From: CAWCBG01 sp963793845
GTDB taxonomy: Bacteria; Acidobacteriota; Terriglobia; Terriglobales; Acidobacteriaceae
Assembly (NCBI GenBank): GCA_963793845.1
Contig: CAWCBG010000002.1
Coordinates: 186,001 to 250,000, forward strand
Length of the DNA: 64,000 nt
Direction: 5' to 3'
Under the pieces are notes generated by a model. It was not told the origin of the DNA and searched no databases. It was given only the letters and a program-made list of their open reading frames with translations. The translations under genes and the position numbers were made by a program. Of this stretch, positions 22,087 to 31,137 are shown piece after piece; positions within the stretch are counted from its first letter, which is position 1, and each line of letters begins with the position of its first letter.

Positions 22087-22875
22087 TTAACGGACAAACC
22101 AGTTTTTCGACCGGAGCGTACCAATTCCGCCCAGCAAGCCCCCGAGGATCAGCACGCAGGTTCCGGGCTCCGGGGTGGTGGTTGACTGCTCCACATCGAC
22201 GCCGTCCAAAAGAACGAACGGGGGAACGCCCTGCGGTGTACCGACCGCAAAGAAAGAGAGGACGTCACTAGTGTTATCCGCAGTGAAACCGAGCGACTCG
22301 TGCATCCAGCCGGTGAAACCATGATTCGCGTTATTCACAACCGCCGTCGACTGGGTCTGGCCTCCGAAGCTGACCTGCCACTGCTCGGTGGTGGCGCCGG
22401 TGAAGCCGGACTGCTGCGCTCCTGCCCACCAAAAGCTCACGGTATAGTTCGCGCCCTGGATCAGTCCAGTGAGAGTCTGTGAGATCGCGCCGTTCTGGAA
22501 AGCGCCATCGGCAGCGACATAGTTCCCGCCGTCAGGGCTGGTGGCGGGTAGGCCGTTGTTCGAACCATTGTTCGGGCCCCAGAGTTGGAGATTGCCGAAT
22601 TGGCCAGTTGCACCAGTCGTGTCGGCAGCACCCGGCGCGAAAATGAAGTTATACGCATCGCTGTTGGCGTTGGTCGAGGTCCAGCCTGTCGCCTGGGTAA
22701 GGTAGTCGAATTGCAGGTTGGGGCCGTTCGTCGTCAACTCGAAGCCACCGTTAGTCACGATGTTTGTGGCTTGCGCAGAAATGGCAAGCGCCAGGAAGGC
22801 CAGGGCCGCAAAGCCGAGGACGACTGACTGGCGCGAAGTATCCAGAACCGAAATGTTCTTCTTCCCAAGCTTCAT
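22087..22875 (-). CDS. PEP-CTERM sorting-domain protein, carbohydrate-binding-like body
   Basis: A 262-aa exported protein with AGAGGA upstream of the ATG. The signal peptide is longer than usual, with a hydrophobic core at ~19-36 (VVLGFAALAFLALAIS) ending QA-TNIV. The mature domain begins NIVTNGGFEL, the opening seen in beta-sandwich (choice-of-anchor or galactose-binding-like) modules, and continues with YTVSFWWAGAQQ and VLLDGVDV. The C-terminus is TPEPGTCVLILGGLLGGIGTL then RSKNWFVR, a slightly degenerate basic end compared with RRR-type tails. It is probably processed by the exosortase at 46257-47246. Confidence 0.87.
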   Translation of the reverse strand: MKLGKKNISVLDTSRQSVVLGFAALAFLALAISAQATNIVTNGGFELTTNGPNLQFDYLTQATGWTSTNANSDAYNFIFAPGAADTTGATGQFGNLQLWGPNNGSNNGLPATSPDGGNYVAADGAFQNGAISQTLTGLIQGANYTVSFWWAGAQQSGFTGATTEQWQVSFGGQTQSTAVVNNANHGFTGWMHESLGFTADNTSDVLSFFAVGTPQGVPPFVLLDGVDVEQSTTTPEPGTCVLILGGLLGGIGTLRSKNWFVR

Positions 22876-23065
22876 TGAATCCTCTTTTCGAATATTTTCA
22901 AGTACCAGGCCTGGGTGCCCGGTAACGGTAATAGCACTATAGTGGTGGTCGATGCCCCAACGATGTGGCCAAGTTGAACGAAATCTAGCGGCTACTATCG
23001 AAGGTTGTCAACCAACTTTTGGGCTTTTGAGCCAATATCTTTCAGAGTCTGCATGGCAGTTAAGA

Positions 23066-23103
23066 AGCCGGCGGCCTTCCCCCCTTGAAACGCCGCCGGC
23101 TTA
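23066..23103 (-). terminator. Hairpin downstream of the PEP-CTERM gene
   Basis: AAGCCGGCGGC (23066-23076) and GCCGCCGGCTT (23093-23103) form an 11-bp perfect stem with a 16-base loop, 44 bases past the stop of the gene ending at 23147. The following bases have only a short T stretch. Confidence 0.65.
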
Positions 23104-23146
23104 TTGCGTCTATCTCGAGAAGACGCAATTACAAATCCGCGCAGGG

Positions 23147-23761
23147 CTATGTCTTCAATCTGCGGCGCAGCACGCCCGCGAGGGCAATCGCGCCAGAACC
23201 CAGCAACATCAAGCTGCCCGGCTCAGGAACGGAGCTGCCTACCACTGCAAACGACTGAGCGGAGGTGTCATCGGGTGTGAAGATCAAATGATCGGGAACC
23301 CACAGAGGATGGGCCGCCAGGAAAGATGCCGCTCCGGCGACATAGGCCTGTGCGCCCGGCAAGCTGGAAATGTCGACGGTCGGATCGATGATGTTCCAGA
23401 TGGCGAAGTTCAGATCTCCGAAGGTGGCCGTGTCGTTGCTGGTGCTGAAGCTGAGCGAGAGCAACTGGAACTCCTGGTCGGTCAGCCAGACGGCTTCTTT
23501 CTCAGCGACGGTACTTGCTGCCATCAGCGTGCCGGGATATACCACGCCAACGTAGGTGGTCTTGAATAGGTCAAGACAGCTGAAGAGGTTGGGCACTCCG
23601 TTGAGAGTACCGGTATAAGGTCCAATCGGCGCATTGCCCGGGCCATAAGTGACAAAGCTATTCTGCGTAATCACCAGATCTACGGTGCCCGCGTACAGAC
23701 CAGTGGTTAAGAGCAGGCCAAGAACAGCCAGCCCCAGTATGCGTAAGGCGAAGTGCTTCAT
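23147..23761 (-). CDS. PEP-CTERM sorting-domain protein
   Basis: A 204-aa exported protein. The ATG was chosen because AAGGAAG lies upstream and a classic signal peptide follows (MKHFALRILGLAVLGLLLTT to GLYAG); a longer frame without a signal peptide is rejected. The mature part begins TVDLVITQNSFVTYG and contains DLNFAIWNIIDPTVD, a segment similar to the protein at 41296-41946 (NINWAVWEIFSPSV). The two probably share a domain family. The tail is SVPEPGSLMLLGSGAIALAG then VLRRRLKT. No enzymatic motif is visible. Confidence 0.87.
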   Translation of the reverse strand: MKHFALRILGLAVLGLLLTTGLYAGTVDLVITQNSFVTYGPGNAPIGPYTGTLNGVPNLFSCLDLFKTTYVGVVYPGTLMAASTVAEKEAVWLTDQEFQLLSLSFSTSNDTATFGDLNFAIWNIIDPTVDISSLPGAQAYVAGAASFLAAHPLWVPDHLIFTPDDTSAQSFAVVGSSVPEPGSLMLLGSGAIALAGVLRRRLKT

Positions 23762-24022
23762 GTTGGTTACTTCCTTGCTCGCTTGCGGTTCAGCAGGCGA
23801 TTTGAAAAATTTGTCTTTGGCCCAGGTAAGGCTGGAACCACATGTCACAAGCGACACGCAGCCCCGGCGTGTGAACGCGTCCGGAGAGGGCTCTGTCAAC
23901 TTCCGTCCCGCCCGGTAGGGATAGATAACGAATCGCGAAAACTACGATCCGCAGTAAACCGCTGGTGAAGCTCAACTACTGAGCATTCGCCGTTCCGAAA
24001 TTCGGGCTGCTGAACCCGCTCA

Positions 24023-24259
24023 CTACTGAATGGCAGGGCCGATCGCGTCCCCTGCGACCGCCAGGCGATCATGTCCGTTGTGATAGGACTTGCAGACTGG
24101 ACAGCGATAGGACCGCATGGTTACATCGCCTTCGCTCTGCGCCCGACGCGCAATAGACACAGCGACCTTCCGCGGTAGCCGCCGCTTGCCGTCACAGCCG
24201 CGAAAGAGTCTTACTGGTTGCTCGATAGCCTTCACCATCAATCGCAATTCCGCTTGCAT
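24023..24259 (-). CDS. Small basic hypothetical protein with CxxC-x3-H
   Basis: A 78-aa reading frame with an arginine-rich helix (RRLPRKVAVSIARRAQSEG) and a segment MRSYRCPVCKSYHNGHD near residues 48-64. The segment resembles half of a zinc-binding ribbon, with a further His nearby. A shorter start at that Met would give a 31-aa peptide. The Lys/Arg-rich composition and the CxxC make a nucleic-acid-binding role conceivable. I do not recognise a family. Confidence 0.5.
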   Translation of the reverse strand: MQAELRLMVKAIEQPVRLFRGCDGKRRLPRKVAVSIARRAQSEGDVTMRSYRCPVCKSYHNGHDRLAVAGDAIGPAIQ

Positions 24260-24325
24260 TGGCGCTCTCCTTGCTGCTTTGCAAAATGTCGGACGCTCTC
24301 TCTGGAAGCTCTCCCGCAGTTCGGG

Positions 24326-24769
24326 CTAAGCTTCTAAAGGTTGAAGATGGTTGGCTGTTTCGTGAAAAATGGGCGCACCGGCGGCAAAGTCCGGGAGCTC
24401 GAGCGGCAACGCGAGTGACGGCTGGACCGGATGCGCGACGCTCATGCGCACGGCCCCCGGCTCAGCAACAGCGCCGAGCACACTCGCCCAGCCCGGCTGA
24501 AACAAAACCTCGGCGGCAAAGCCCATGGATTCGGTGCGAACTGTCACTCCCTTGCCGCAAAGCTGGCCGAGAACTCCCGGACGGTCCGAAGAGGGGACAT
24601 TTACGATGATCTGCACCAGCGATCCCGGTGCAGGCGCGATGGCGGTAGTAACGAAGAGTCCGTATCTACCGATATCGCGCGTGACGCCGCTGCCTTGTTG
24701 CCAGGTGCCGTCGGGCTGTTGCCATAAGAATCTTGCTTCTGCCTGCAGGGGATAATGTTGATCCATCAT
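24326..24769 (-). CDS. PilZ-domain-like protein
   Basis: A 147-aa protein read from the ATG preceded by CGAGGAAA. The body resembles a single PilZ fold: PLQAEARFLWQQPDGTWQQG, then GVTRDIGRYGLFVTTAIAPAPGS, VQIIVNVP and GFAAEVLF. The usual c-di-GMP motif RxxxR-(D/N)xSxxG is only partly kept (TRDIGRYG), so ligand binding is uncertain. The C-terminus is hydrophobic and Pro-rich. A related protein is encoded at 25746-26150, with a PEP-CTERM gene between them, so the three may belong to one regulated surface unit. Confidence 0.68.
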   Translation of the reverse strand: MMDQHYPLQAEARFLWQQPDGTWQQGSGVTRDIGRYGLFVTTAIAPAPGSLVQIIVNVPSSDRPGVLGQLCGKGVTVRTESMGFAAEVLFQPGWASVLGAVAEPGAVRMSVAHPVQPSLALPLELPDFAAGAPIFHETANHLQPLEA

Positions 24770-24839
24770 TGCTTTTCCTCGTATCAGGGATTCGGAGGGC
24801 CTAACTTCTACTGCCAGTGATTGCCGGGTCGAACGGGGA

Positions 24840-24880
24840 GCATCGCGCCGCCTGCACAAGATCCGCAGCCGGCGCGATGC
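24840..24880 (-). terminator. Hairpin downstream of the PEP-CTERM gene at 24896
   Basis: GCATCGCGCCG (24840-24850) and CGGCGCGATGC (24870-24880) are exact reverse complements with a 19-base loop, 15 bases past the stop. There is no T-run, so it may stall or protect the mRNA end rather than terminate strongly. Confidence 0.55.
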
Positions 24881-24895
24881 CCGCTTAAAGCCTGG

Positions 24896-25663
24896 TTACC
24901 GCTGGAGGTAGCGTTTACGCAGTGAGAACGACAAGGCGACAAGGCCGGAGCCGAGCATGCACAAGGTTCCCGGTTCTGGGGTTGCCGAGAACTGCGAGAA
25001 GGCCAGATCGGAATTGATCAGCGTGTCCGCATGGTCGTCGTTTGACCCCGGCTCAATGATCGAGCCGAACCAGATGTAGTCGTACGACCTCCAGTTCGGG
25101 ATGTCGAAGAACGGCGTTTGAGCGCTGGTACCGGCACTCCCCTCCTTGAGCAGGACGGCGGATCCGGGAGTGGCATCATTGCTGCCCCAGATGGTGAACC
25201 ATTCATGTTCCTGGGCGCTTCCGATTTGGACCTGGAAGTACAGCAGGTTCGAAATCAGCTTAATGTTGCGAACATCAAGCTCAGTGAACCCCCATTGGTA
25301 GGCGCTGCCGGGCTGGTCCCAATTCTCGTTGTCGCCATCGGGATCGGACGCCATCCCCAGACCGTCTTCGACCGGACCTTCGCCTTGCTTCCCATAAAGA
25401 TGAGACGCAACGGCGTTGGAGGCATCCCATGTCCCTGTGGCGTTACCGAGAGTCCCGGTGATGACGGGGGCGTCGTTGGTTTTCCAACCATAGGCCGTTA
25501 TCTGATAGATCCCGGTACCGTAGGTCTGGCTAAGCCCGAGCGCTCCGCCCGGGGTGTCCATCTGGTAGTTCACGGTGGTTACGTTTGCTACCGCCGGCAA
25601 TGACATGGTCAGGATGACCATTGCCGCCAACAAGAACATTGACGATGTGGCTTTTCTCTTCAT
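24896..25663 (-). CDS. PEP-CTERM sorting-domain protein
   Basis: A 255-aa exported protein with GGAGGAAA upstream of the ATG. The signal peptide spans residues 1-26 (SSMFLLAAMVILTMSLPAVA). The mature domain is beta-rich and Asp/Gly-rich (ASDPDGDNENWDQPGSA, GSIIEPGSNDDHADT) with repeated aromatic residues, suggesting a jelly-roll or lectin-like fold. The tail ATPEPGTLCMLGSGLVALSF then SLRKRYLQR is a normal sorting signal. It is flanked by two PilZ-like genes in the same direction. Confidence 0.88.
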   Translation of the reverse strand: MKRKATSSMFLLAAMVILTMSLPAVANVTTVNYQMDTPGGALGLSQTYGTGIYQITAYGWKTNDAPVITGTLGNATGTWDASNAVASHLYGKQGEGPVEDGLGMASDPDGDNENWDQPGSAYQWGFTELDVRNIKLISNLLYFQVQIGSAQEHEWFTIWGSNDATPGSAVLLKEGSAGTSAQTPFFDIPNWRSYDYIWFGSIIEPGSNDDHADTLINSDLAFSQFSATPEPGTLCMLGSGLVALSFSLRKRYLQR

Positions 25664-25745
25664 GCTGTATTTCCTCCATCGAGCGATCTGCCGTGAGGCA
25701 GCTTGGTTTAGGGGCCTTAAATCAAAACTTCGGTAGGTTGTGGCA

Positions 25746-26150
25746 TTAAAGCGACTGCTTTGGTGACGGTATTGCCGTTCGGCGGGTGCGCCGCGATAGA
25801 ACTCCGACCCGTTCCAACTGAAAGTCGACTTCCGCAGCGAACCCGTTCCCCGGAGAAACCCGAAGGACCGTTCCGGTCCCGCGCAGCTGTCCGGTGATCT
25901 CCTTTCCTTGCTTCAGCGGAGGGACGCCGACCGTAACTTCGATAGTCGTTCCCAGCGGCGGAGGCTCGGGCGTTGCCACCCAAATGCCACGGCTGCTGAT
26001 GTTCTGACTGGTCCCACTGCTTTCTTGCCGGTTTCCGTCCTGAAGTTGCCAGGTGAACCAGGACCGTACTGCGATGTCGTAGCGACGACTTGAGGTCCTG
26101 CGCTCTTCCTGCCTGCAATTGCGAGTGCCATCTGGAGCCTCTTCCGTCAT
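25746..26150 (-). CDS. PilZ-domain protein
   Basis: A 134-aa protein. The ATG at 26150 is used here; an in-frame GTG five codons upstream is also possible. The c-di-GMP-binding signature looks better kept than in its neighbour at 24326: RRTSSRRYDIAVR, then SGTSQNISSRGIWVAT, approximating RxxxR followed by (D/N)xSxxG. The rest (TTIEVTVGVPPLKQ, GTGTVLRVSPGNGFAAEVDF) fits a PilZ barrel. Cyclic-di-GMP binding is therefore plausible. It lies upstream of the PEP-CTERM gene on the same strand. Confidence 0.75.
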   Translation of the reverse strand: MTEEAPDGTRNCRQEERRTSSRRYDIAVRSWFTWQLQDGNRQESSGTSQNISSRGIWVATPEPPPLGTTIEVTVGVPPLKQGKEITGQLRGTGTVLRVSPGNGFAAEVDFQLERVGVLSRRTRRTAIPSPKQSL

Positions 26151-26660
26151 CGCCGCCCGAGTCACTTGAGATGTGCCGAAGATAGGCCGGCGCTCACTGG
26201 CTGCAAAGAGCTACAAAGTCCCTGAGGATTTCTTCCGTCCGGCTTTTATTCTCAGGAGGAAAAGTAGTCAGGCCAATAGTGTGGAGGACGGGTGGGAAAA
26301 AATCGGGAGTACGAAATAGCAGGAGAAAAGTATGGAGAGGAAGGTATGTAGTCGGCCGTAGAAGTCGAACCTATCATTATGGTGTTAGCCGGTAGTTACG
26401 ACGAAAGTGGGGGGAGGTTGCTATCGATATAGGTGGGGTTCAACCATGAAGGATCTCGTCCACTGTGTTGAACATCGCGCGATGGACCAGAGCAAGTGCA
26501 GAACAGGAATGCCTTTCCCGTGAGATCTGCGATTTCTTATTTCCGCAACGAGGTTCGTCATGTTAGTGTAAATACTCCCCAGTTCACCTGAATCGAATCT
26601 GGCTGAGCTACTCATCGCCCGACGGAGTACTGGCGTGGGTCGTGGTGTTCAGGAGGGAAT
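26151..26660. other. 510-base divergent intergenic region
   Basis: This separates the PilZ gene from the LuxR-type regulator gene and should carry both promoters. It is noticeably more AT-rich and contains purine-rich runs (for example GGTGGGAAAAAATCGGG). The one short open frame in it has no ribosome-binding site. The AGGAGGG ribosome-binding site of the regulator lies at 26651-26657. I see no clear repeat or RNA gene. Confidence 0.45.
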
Positions 26661-27440
26661 TTGGAACGTTTGCCGCGTATCGAGTCAACTCAACTTCAAT
26701 CGTCGCCTAAGCTTAAACTGGAGTTTCGAACGCCGCGCCGCCCAAAATCGGAAGGGCGGCAGCAAATTCGTCTGCTCATTGCCGACGCCAACTTGATGGC
26801 TTGCCATCTGTTGTCAGAAGCATTGGAGCGTCAACCGCAATTTGAAGTAATCGCGACCGTGGTCGAAAACGGCGACTTGCTGGCGGCGCTGCAATCTTCC
26901 AAGCCGGACATCGTCCTGATAGGTGCTCACTTGCAAGACGGGCCGCTTACCGGGTTCGCCAGGTTGCATGAAGTTCGGGCACAGTTTCCCGATATGGCCA
27001 TTATTATGCTCCTGGATCGAAGCGAACCTCAGTTGGTTCGGGACGCCTTTCGTGCCGGCGCCCGGGGAGTCTTCGCTCGTTCTGAATCGGAAATCAAACT
27101 GCTTTATAAATGCGTTCAGCGCGTCGCCGAAGGGCAGATCTGGGCCGACAACCGGCAACTGGAATACATCCTGGAGGCGTTCAGCAGTGATTCTCCGAAG
27201 GCAGTGGAGTCCAAAGAAGGACCGCTTTCTCTGCTCACGACGCGTGAACAGGTCGTGGTCCGTCTCGTGGCGGAAGGCATGGGTAATCGCGAGATCGCCC
27301 GGGAACTTGGGCTTAGCGAGCATACGATCAAGAATTACTTGTTTCGCATCTTTGAGAAGCTCGGCTTTTCCAATCGAGTAGAGCTCGTACTATATGCCAT
27401 TGCCCGGCTGAATCAAGCACAGGCATCCGGTAGCAGCTAA
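26661..27440 (+). CDS. LuxR-type regulator with a degenerate receiver domain
   Basis: A 259-aa protein beginning at TTG with AGGAGGG close upstream. Residues ~36-155 have the receiver fold, but its phosphorylation site is gone. The acidic pair is ADAN (Asp42, Ala43), the phosphoacceptor position in DIVLIGAHLQ is Gly88, the Thr/Ser position is Leu (IIMLLDRSE), and the Lys is replaced in GVFARSE. The C-terminal helix-turn-helix is intact: LTTREQVVVRLVAEGMGNRE followed by IARELGLSEHTIKNYLF. It should bind DNA without phosphorylation control, perhaps responding to a ligand or a partner. Its nearness to PEP-CTERM and PilZ genes hints at control of surface proteins. Confidence 0.88.
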   Translation: MERLPRIESTQLQSSPKLKLEFRTPRRPKSEGRQQIRLLIADANLMACHLLSEALERQPQFEVIATVVENGDLLAALQSSKPDIVLIGAHLQDGPLTGFARLHEVRAQFPDMAIIMLLDRSEPQLVRDAFRAGARGVFARSESEIKLLYKCVQRVAEGQIWADNRQLEYILEAFSSDSPKAVESKEGPLSLLTTREQVVVRLVAEGMGNREIARELGLSEHTIKNYLFRIFEKLGFSNRVELVLYAIARLNQAQASGSS

Positions 27441-27537
27441 GCTCGTTCTGAACCTTCGCCACTCAGTTCTCTTGTTCTTCTTCTGTTCTCACAAAGGTGG
27501 ACCGTACACGGGGCCGTCCGCCTTTCCCCATCCCTGC

Positions 27538-27543
27538 TAGACT
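27538..27543 (+). promoter_or_regulatory. Possible leaderless promoter (-10 TAGACT) for the DUF255 gene
   Basis: TAGACT ends 8 bases before the ATG at 27552 and no ribosome-binding site is present, so transcription would start at or next to the start codon. No clear -35 was found. Confidence 0.3.
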
Positions 27544-27551
27544 GAACCCTT

Positions 27552-29688
27552 ATGCCTGAGACGGCCAACGCTCTGCAGCGAGCCTCCTCCGCCTACCTTC
27601 GCTCGGCCATGCACCAGCCCATCCGGTGGCACGAATGGGGCGAAGATGCGTTCGCCACGGCCCGGCGCGAGAACAAGCCCATTCTGCTCGACATTGGCGC
27701 GGTCTGGTGTCACTGGTGTCACGTGATGGATCGCGAGTCCTACGAGAGCCCCGAGACTGCTGCCCTTATTAACGAACGATTCGTCGCAGTGAAGGTTGAC
27801 CGGGACGAGCGTCCCGACGTCGACAGCCGCTACCAGCTTGCGGTCTCTGCCATTTCGGGCACCGGGGGCTGGCCGCTGACCGTCTTTCTCACGCCCGAAG
27901 GCAAGCCATTTTATGGCGGCACCTACTTTCCTCCGGTAGATCAGTATGGACGCCCCAGCTTCAAGAAGATCCTGATGGCGATCTCCGATGCCTATCGCGA
28001 CCGGCCCGACGAGGTGTTGCAATCGGCAAATGAAGCCATGAACGTTCTGACGAATGCCGAAGGCTTTGCCGGACATCAGGCCGATTTTTCGCCGCGCATC
28101 GTCGGCGTCATGGTGCAAGCAGCGCTGCCCATCTTCGACGACAAACATGGCGGCTTCGGTGGCGCGCCTAAGTTCCCGCACTCGTCTGCCATTGACCTGC
28201 TGCTCGACTGGTATGTGCGCACGCGGGAAGAGCGTGTGGCAACCGTGATCACGACCACCCTTACGAAGATGGCGCAGGGCGGTGTATACGACCAGTTGGC
28301 CGGAGGCTTCCATCGCTACTCGGTCGACGAGCGTTGGATCGTGCCCCACTTCGAAAAGATGTCGTACGACAACTCGGAGCTGCTGAAGAACTACGTTCAC
28401 GCCTACCAGGTTTTCGGCTACGAGTTCTATGCGCATGTGGCGCGCGACATTGTTCGCTGGATGGACGAGTGGCTGAGCGATCGCGAACACGGCGGCTTCT
28501 ACGCCTCACAGGATGCCGACATCAATCTCGATGACGATGGCGACTACTTTACCTGGACGGTCGACGAGGCGAAAGCGGTTCTGACGGAGGATGAGTATCG
28601 AGGCCGCCTCGTTGCACTTCGACATTGGAGAAGTCGGAGAGATGCACCATAATCCGGCGAAGAATGTGCTGTGGATTCGCGCGTTGCCCGAAGAGATTGC
28701 ATCCCGTATGGGCCGGAGCGTGCAGGAAGCGCTGGATTTGCTCGCCTCTGCCAGGATCAAGATGTACGCTGCGCGTCTGCAGCGACCGACGCCGTTCGTC
28801 GACAAGACGATCTACGTGAACTGGAATGCCATGGCGATCTCGGCCTATCTGCAGGCGGCCACCGTGCTTGGCCTGGATGACGCGCGAAAGTTCGCGCTAC
28901 GCTCGCTGGATCGCATTTTGTCGGAAGCCTGGGACGCGGAGCGAGGGCTCTCTCATGTGGTGGCCTATGCCGACGCCGGCGGTGAACGGCGCTTCGTTCG
29001 TGGCGGACTCGACGACTATGCCTGCACCACGCTGGCATGTCTCGACGCTTATGAGGTCACCGGTGACATGAGCTACTTCAGACATGCTGAGAAGATTGCG
29101 GGCACCATGGTTCTGCGCTTTGCCGATGCGACCTCTGGCGGCTTCTTCGATACCGAAGCCAGCCTGGAGGAGAAACTGCAACTAGGTGCTCTGTCGGCAC
29201 GTCGCAAGCCTTTTCAGGACTCACCAACTCCGGCCGGAAATTCCACCGCTGCGATCGCGTTACTTCGGCTGTATGCCTACACCAACGACGCGAAATATCG
29301 CGATAAAGCAGAGGATACGCTTGAGGTCTTCGCCGGCGTCGCTGAGCAGTTCGGCATCTATGCTGGCACATATGGAATCGCCGCTACCTGGTTGTCGCGT
29401 CCCCATATTCAGGCGGTTGTAGTGGGCGAAGACCCGGCAGCCGAAGCGTTACTGCAAGCCGCGGTTGCGCCGTTTGCAGTGAATAAGTCGGTGGTCCATC
29501 TGACCGACAGCGAAGCTGTGGCGCAAAACCTGCCGCCGGTGCTGGCGGAGACGGTGCCGCATATTCCTGCGCTCAAAGAAAAAAGGTCGGTGGCGATCGT
29601 GTGCAGCGGTTTTGTTTGCCGCCCCCCTATCGAGAGTCCGGAAGAACTCTCAGCGGCACTGCGGGAAGCAATCGCCGGAAAGCCCTAA
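27552..29688 (+). pseudogene. YyaL/DUF255 thioredoxin-domain protein, frameshifted
   Basis: Two overlapping frames together make a normal ~700-aa YyaL-type protein. The first (27552 onward) has the N-terminal thioredoxin-like DUF255 domain with HQPIRWHEWGEDAF, AVWCHWCHVMDRESYES (CxxC) and GGWPLTVFLTPEGKPFYGGT, then the start of the (alpha/alpha)6-like C-terminal region. It continues in another frame from EAASLHFDIGEVGEMHH to residue PESPEEL near 29688. The switch lies at about 28599, where removing one C (TAT-C-GAGGCC) restores TEDEYEAASLHFD. This is either a real inactivating mutation or a base error in assembly. Both halves otherwise keep good coding character, so decay would have to be recent. 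The function of the family is poorly defined. Confidence 0.85.
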
Positions 29689-29730
29689 CGCTCGCCGCTG
29701 TTTTGTCGATCTAACGAGTGACGCAGTCCT

Positions 29731-29747
29731 GACTGCCCGAGGCAGTC
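29731..29747 (+). terminator. Short hairpin after the DUF255 gene
   Basis: GACTGCC (29731-29737), a CGA loop and GGCAGTC (29741-29747) form a 7-bp stem 43 bases past the stop, followed by GAGAAAAGTGTTT. It lies between convergent genes. Confidence 0.45.
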
Positions 29748-29829
29748 GAGAAAAGTGTTTACGGGCCGGGCCCTTCGGTACCGGCTGGGGCGAAACTGCC
29801 TCGCCAGACTCGGCCCGGTCCTAATGTCC

Positions 29830-31137
29830 TTAGTACGCCTGGTCCAGAAGCTCCACCACATGGGCAGCTCTTGCCTTCATTCCCTTGCGCTGGATTCCCG
29901 CCCGGTACTGTAACAGGCATCCCACATTGGCAGTCGCAATAATGTCCGGCTCCACGCTGGCCACGAACTCCATCTTCTCATCGAGAATCTTCATCGAGAT
30001 CTCGTTCTGGGTCACGTTATACACGCCGGCACTGCCGCAACAGGTGTCGGGGCGGGCCGACTCAACCAACTCTGCGCCGATAAACCGCAGCAACTCGCGT
30101 GGAGCCTTGCGTATACCCTGCCCATGAGCCAGGTGACATGAGTCCTGGTAGGTAACCCTCGCCTGTAACTTGCGCTTCGGTTCCACCAGTCCAACTTCGG
30201 CCAGATACTCGGTAATGTCTCTTACCTTGGCGACAAACTCTCTGCGCCCGCTCCACGAATAGCCGGCATCATGTTCAAGAAGGTGGGCATACTCCTTCAT
30301 GGTGGCGCCGCATCCGGCAGCAGTATTCACAATGGCATCGTATTCCGGATTGAGCATGGCATCGATGTTGCGGCGAGCCTGGGCCCGCGCCAGATCAAGG
30401 TAACCTCCGTGTGCATGGAGGGCGCCGCAACAAGCCTGCGCAGCCGGAATATGCACCTCGATACCATTGCGAGTCAGGACGCGAATCGCTGCACGATTCA
30501 GGTCGGCAAAAGCCACACTGCTGATACACCCAATTAAGAGCGCTACCCGGCCGCGGCAGGGAGGATCGGCAGGATAACGGTCACCCAACTGGGTAAAAGA
30601 GAAGTCGCTTTCGATGCGCGGGGAGAGGGCGTCGAGCTCTGCGACTCCAAGCGCTCGCAGAAGTCCGACGCTGCGTGCCATCTTTTGCAGCCCAGAACGC
30701 TGGTAGACGCGCACCAGCTTCGCCACCTTCGTCAATCGATCAAACGAGGGGAGGACTCCCTCGTAGAAGTACCGGCGAACCCGGCGTTGCAGCCAAGGCC
30801 GGCGATAGTTTTGCTCGATCTGCGAGCGCGCCTGCTCCAGCAGATCGCCATACCGCACGCCAGACGGGCAGGCGGTCTGACAATTAAGGCAGCCGAGGCA
30901 GCGGTCGATGTGGGTCACGAAGGAGTCGCTCAGTGCCAGCCTGCCGCTGTCCACCTGCAGGATCTGGTAGATCCGTCCGCGTGGCGAGTCCATCTCCGTT
31001 CCCAACGCACGATAGGTCGGACACTGATCGAGACATAACCCGCAGTGCACACACTTGGAGTAGAGGTCCCAAGTGGGCTTCTCGTGCGCGGAGAAGTTCG
31101 TGGTGGGCTGCTCCTGTGATGCGGCTTCCGTTGTCAG
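29830..31137 (-). CDS. glcF: Glycolate oxidase iron-sulfur subunit GlcF
   Basis: The Fe-S subunit of the GlcDEF complex, which oxidises glycolate to glyoxylate and passes electrons to the respiratory chain. Two 4Fe-4S motifs are present, CVHCGLCLDQCP (near residue 29) and CLGCLNCQTACP. Two CCG domains follow, with QACCGALHAHGG and TCCGSAGVYN. The start is uncertain: a strong GGGGAGG lies 8 bases before a CTG at 31137, overlapping the end of glcE, with no ATG or GTG nearby. An in-frame TTG at 31263 would add 42 unrelated residues. I use the CTG, giving 435 aa, close to the usual length. The gene order glcD-glcE-glcF is kept. Confidence 0.9.
   Translation of the reverse strand: MTTEAASQEQPTTNFSAHEKPTWDLYSKCVHCGLCLDQCPTYRALGTEMDSPRGRIYQILQVDSGRLALSDSFVTHIDRCLGCLNCQTACPSGVRYGDLLEQARSQIEQNYRRPWLQRRVRRYFYEGVLPSFDRLTKVAKLVRVYQRSGLQKMARSVGLLRALGVAELDALSPRIESDFSFTQLGDRYPADPPCRGRVALLIGCISSVAFADLNRAAIRVLTRNGIEVHIPAAQACCGALHAHGGYLDLARAQARRNIDAMLNPEYDAIVNTAAGCGATMKEYAHLLEHDAGYSWSGRREFVAKVRDITEYLAEVGLVEPKRKLQARVTYQDSCHLAHGQGIRKAPRELLRFIGAELVESARPDTCCGSAGVYNVTQNEISMKILDEKMEFVASVEPDIIATANVGCLLQYRAGIQRKGMKARAAHVVELLDQAY

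Noticed and set aside
27537..28490. 317-codon minus-strand frame opposite the DUF255 gene
   Set aside because: The plus strand has the thioredoxin-like CxxC and other YyaL motifs.
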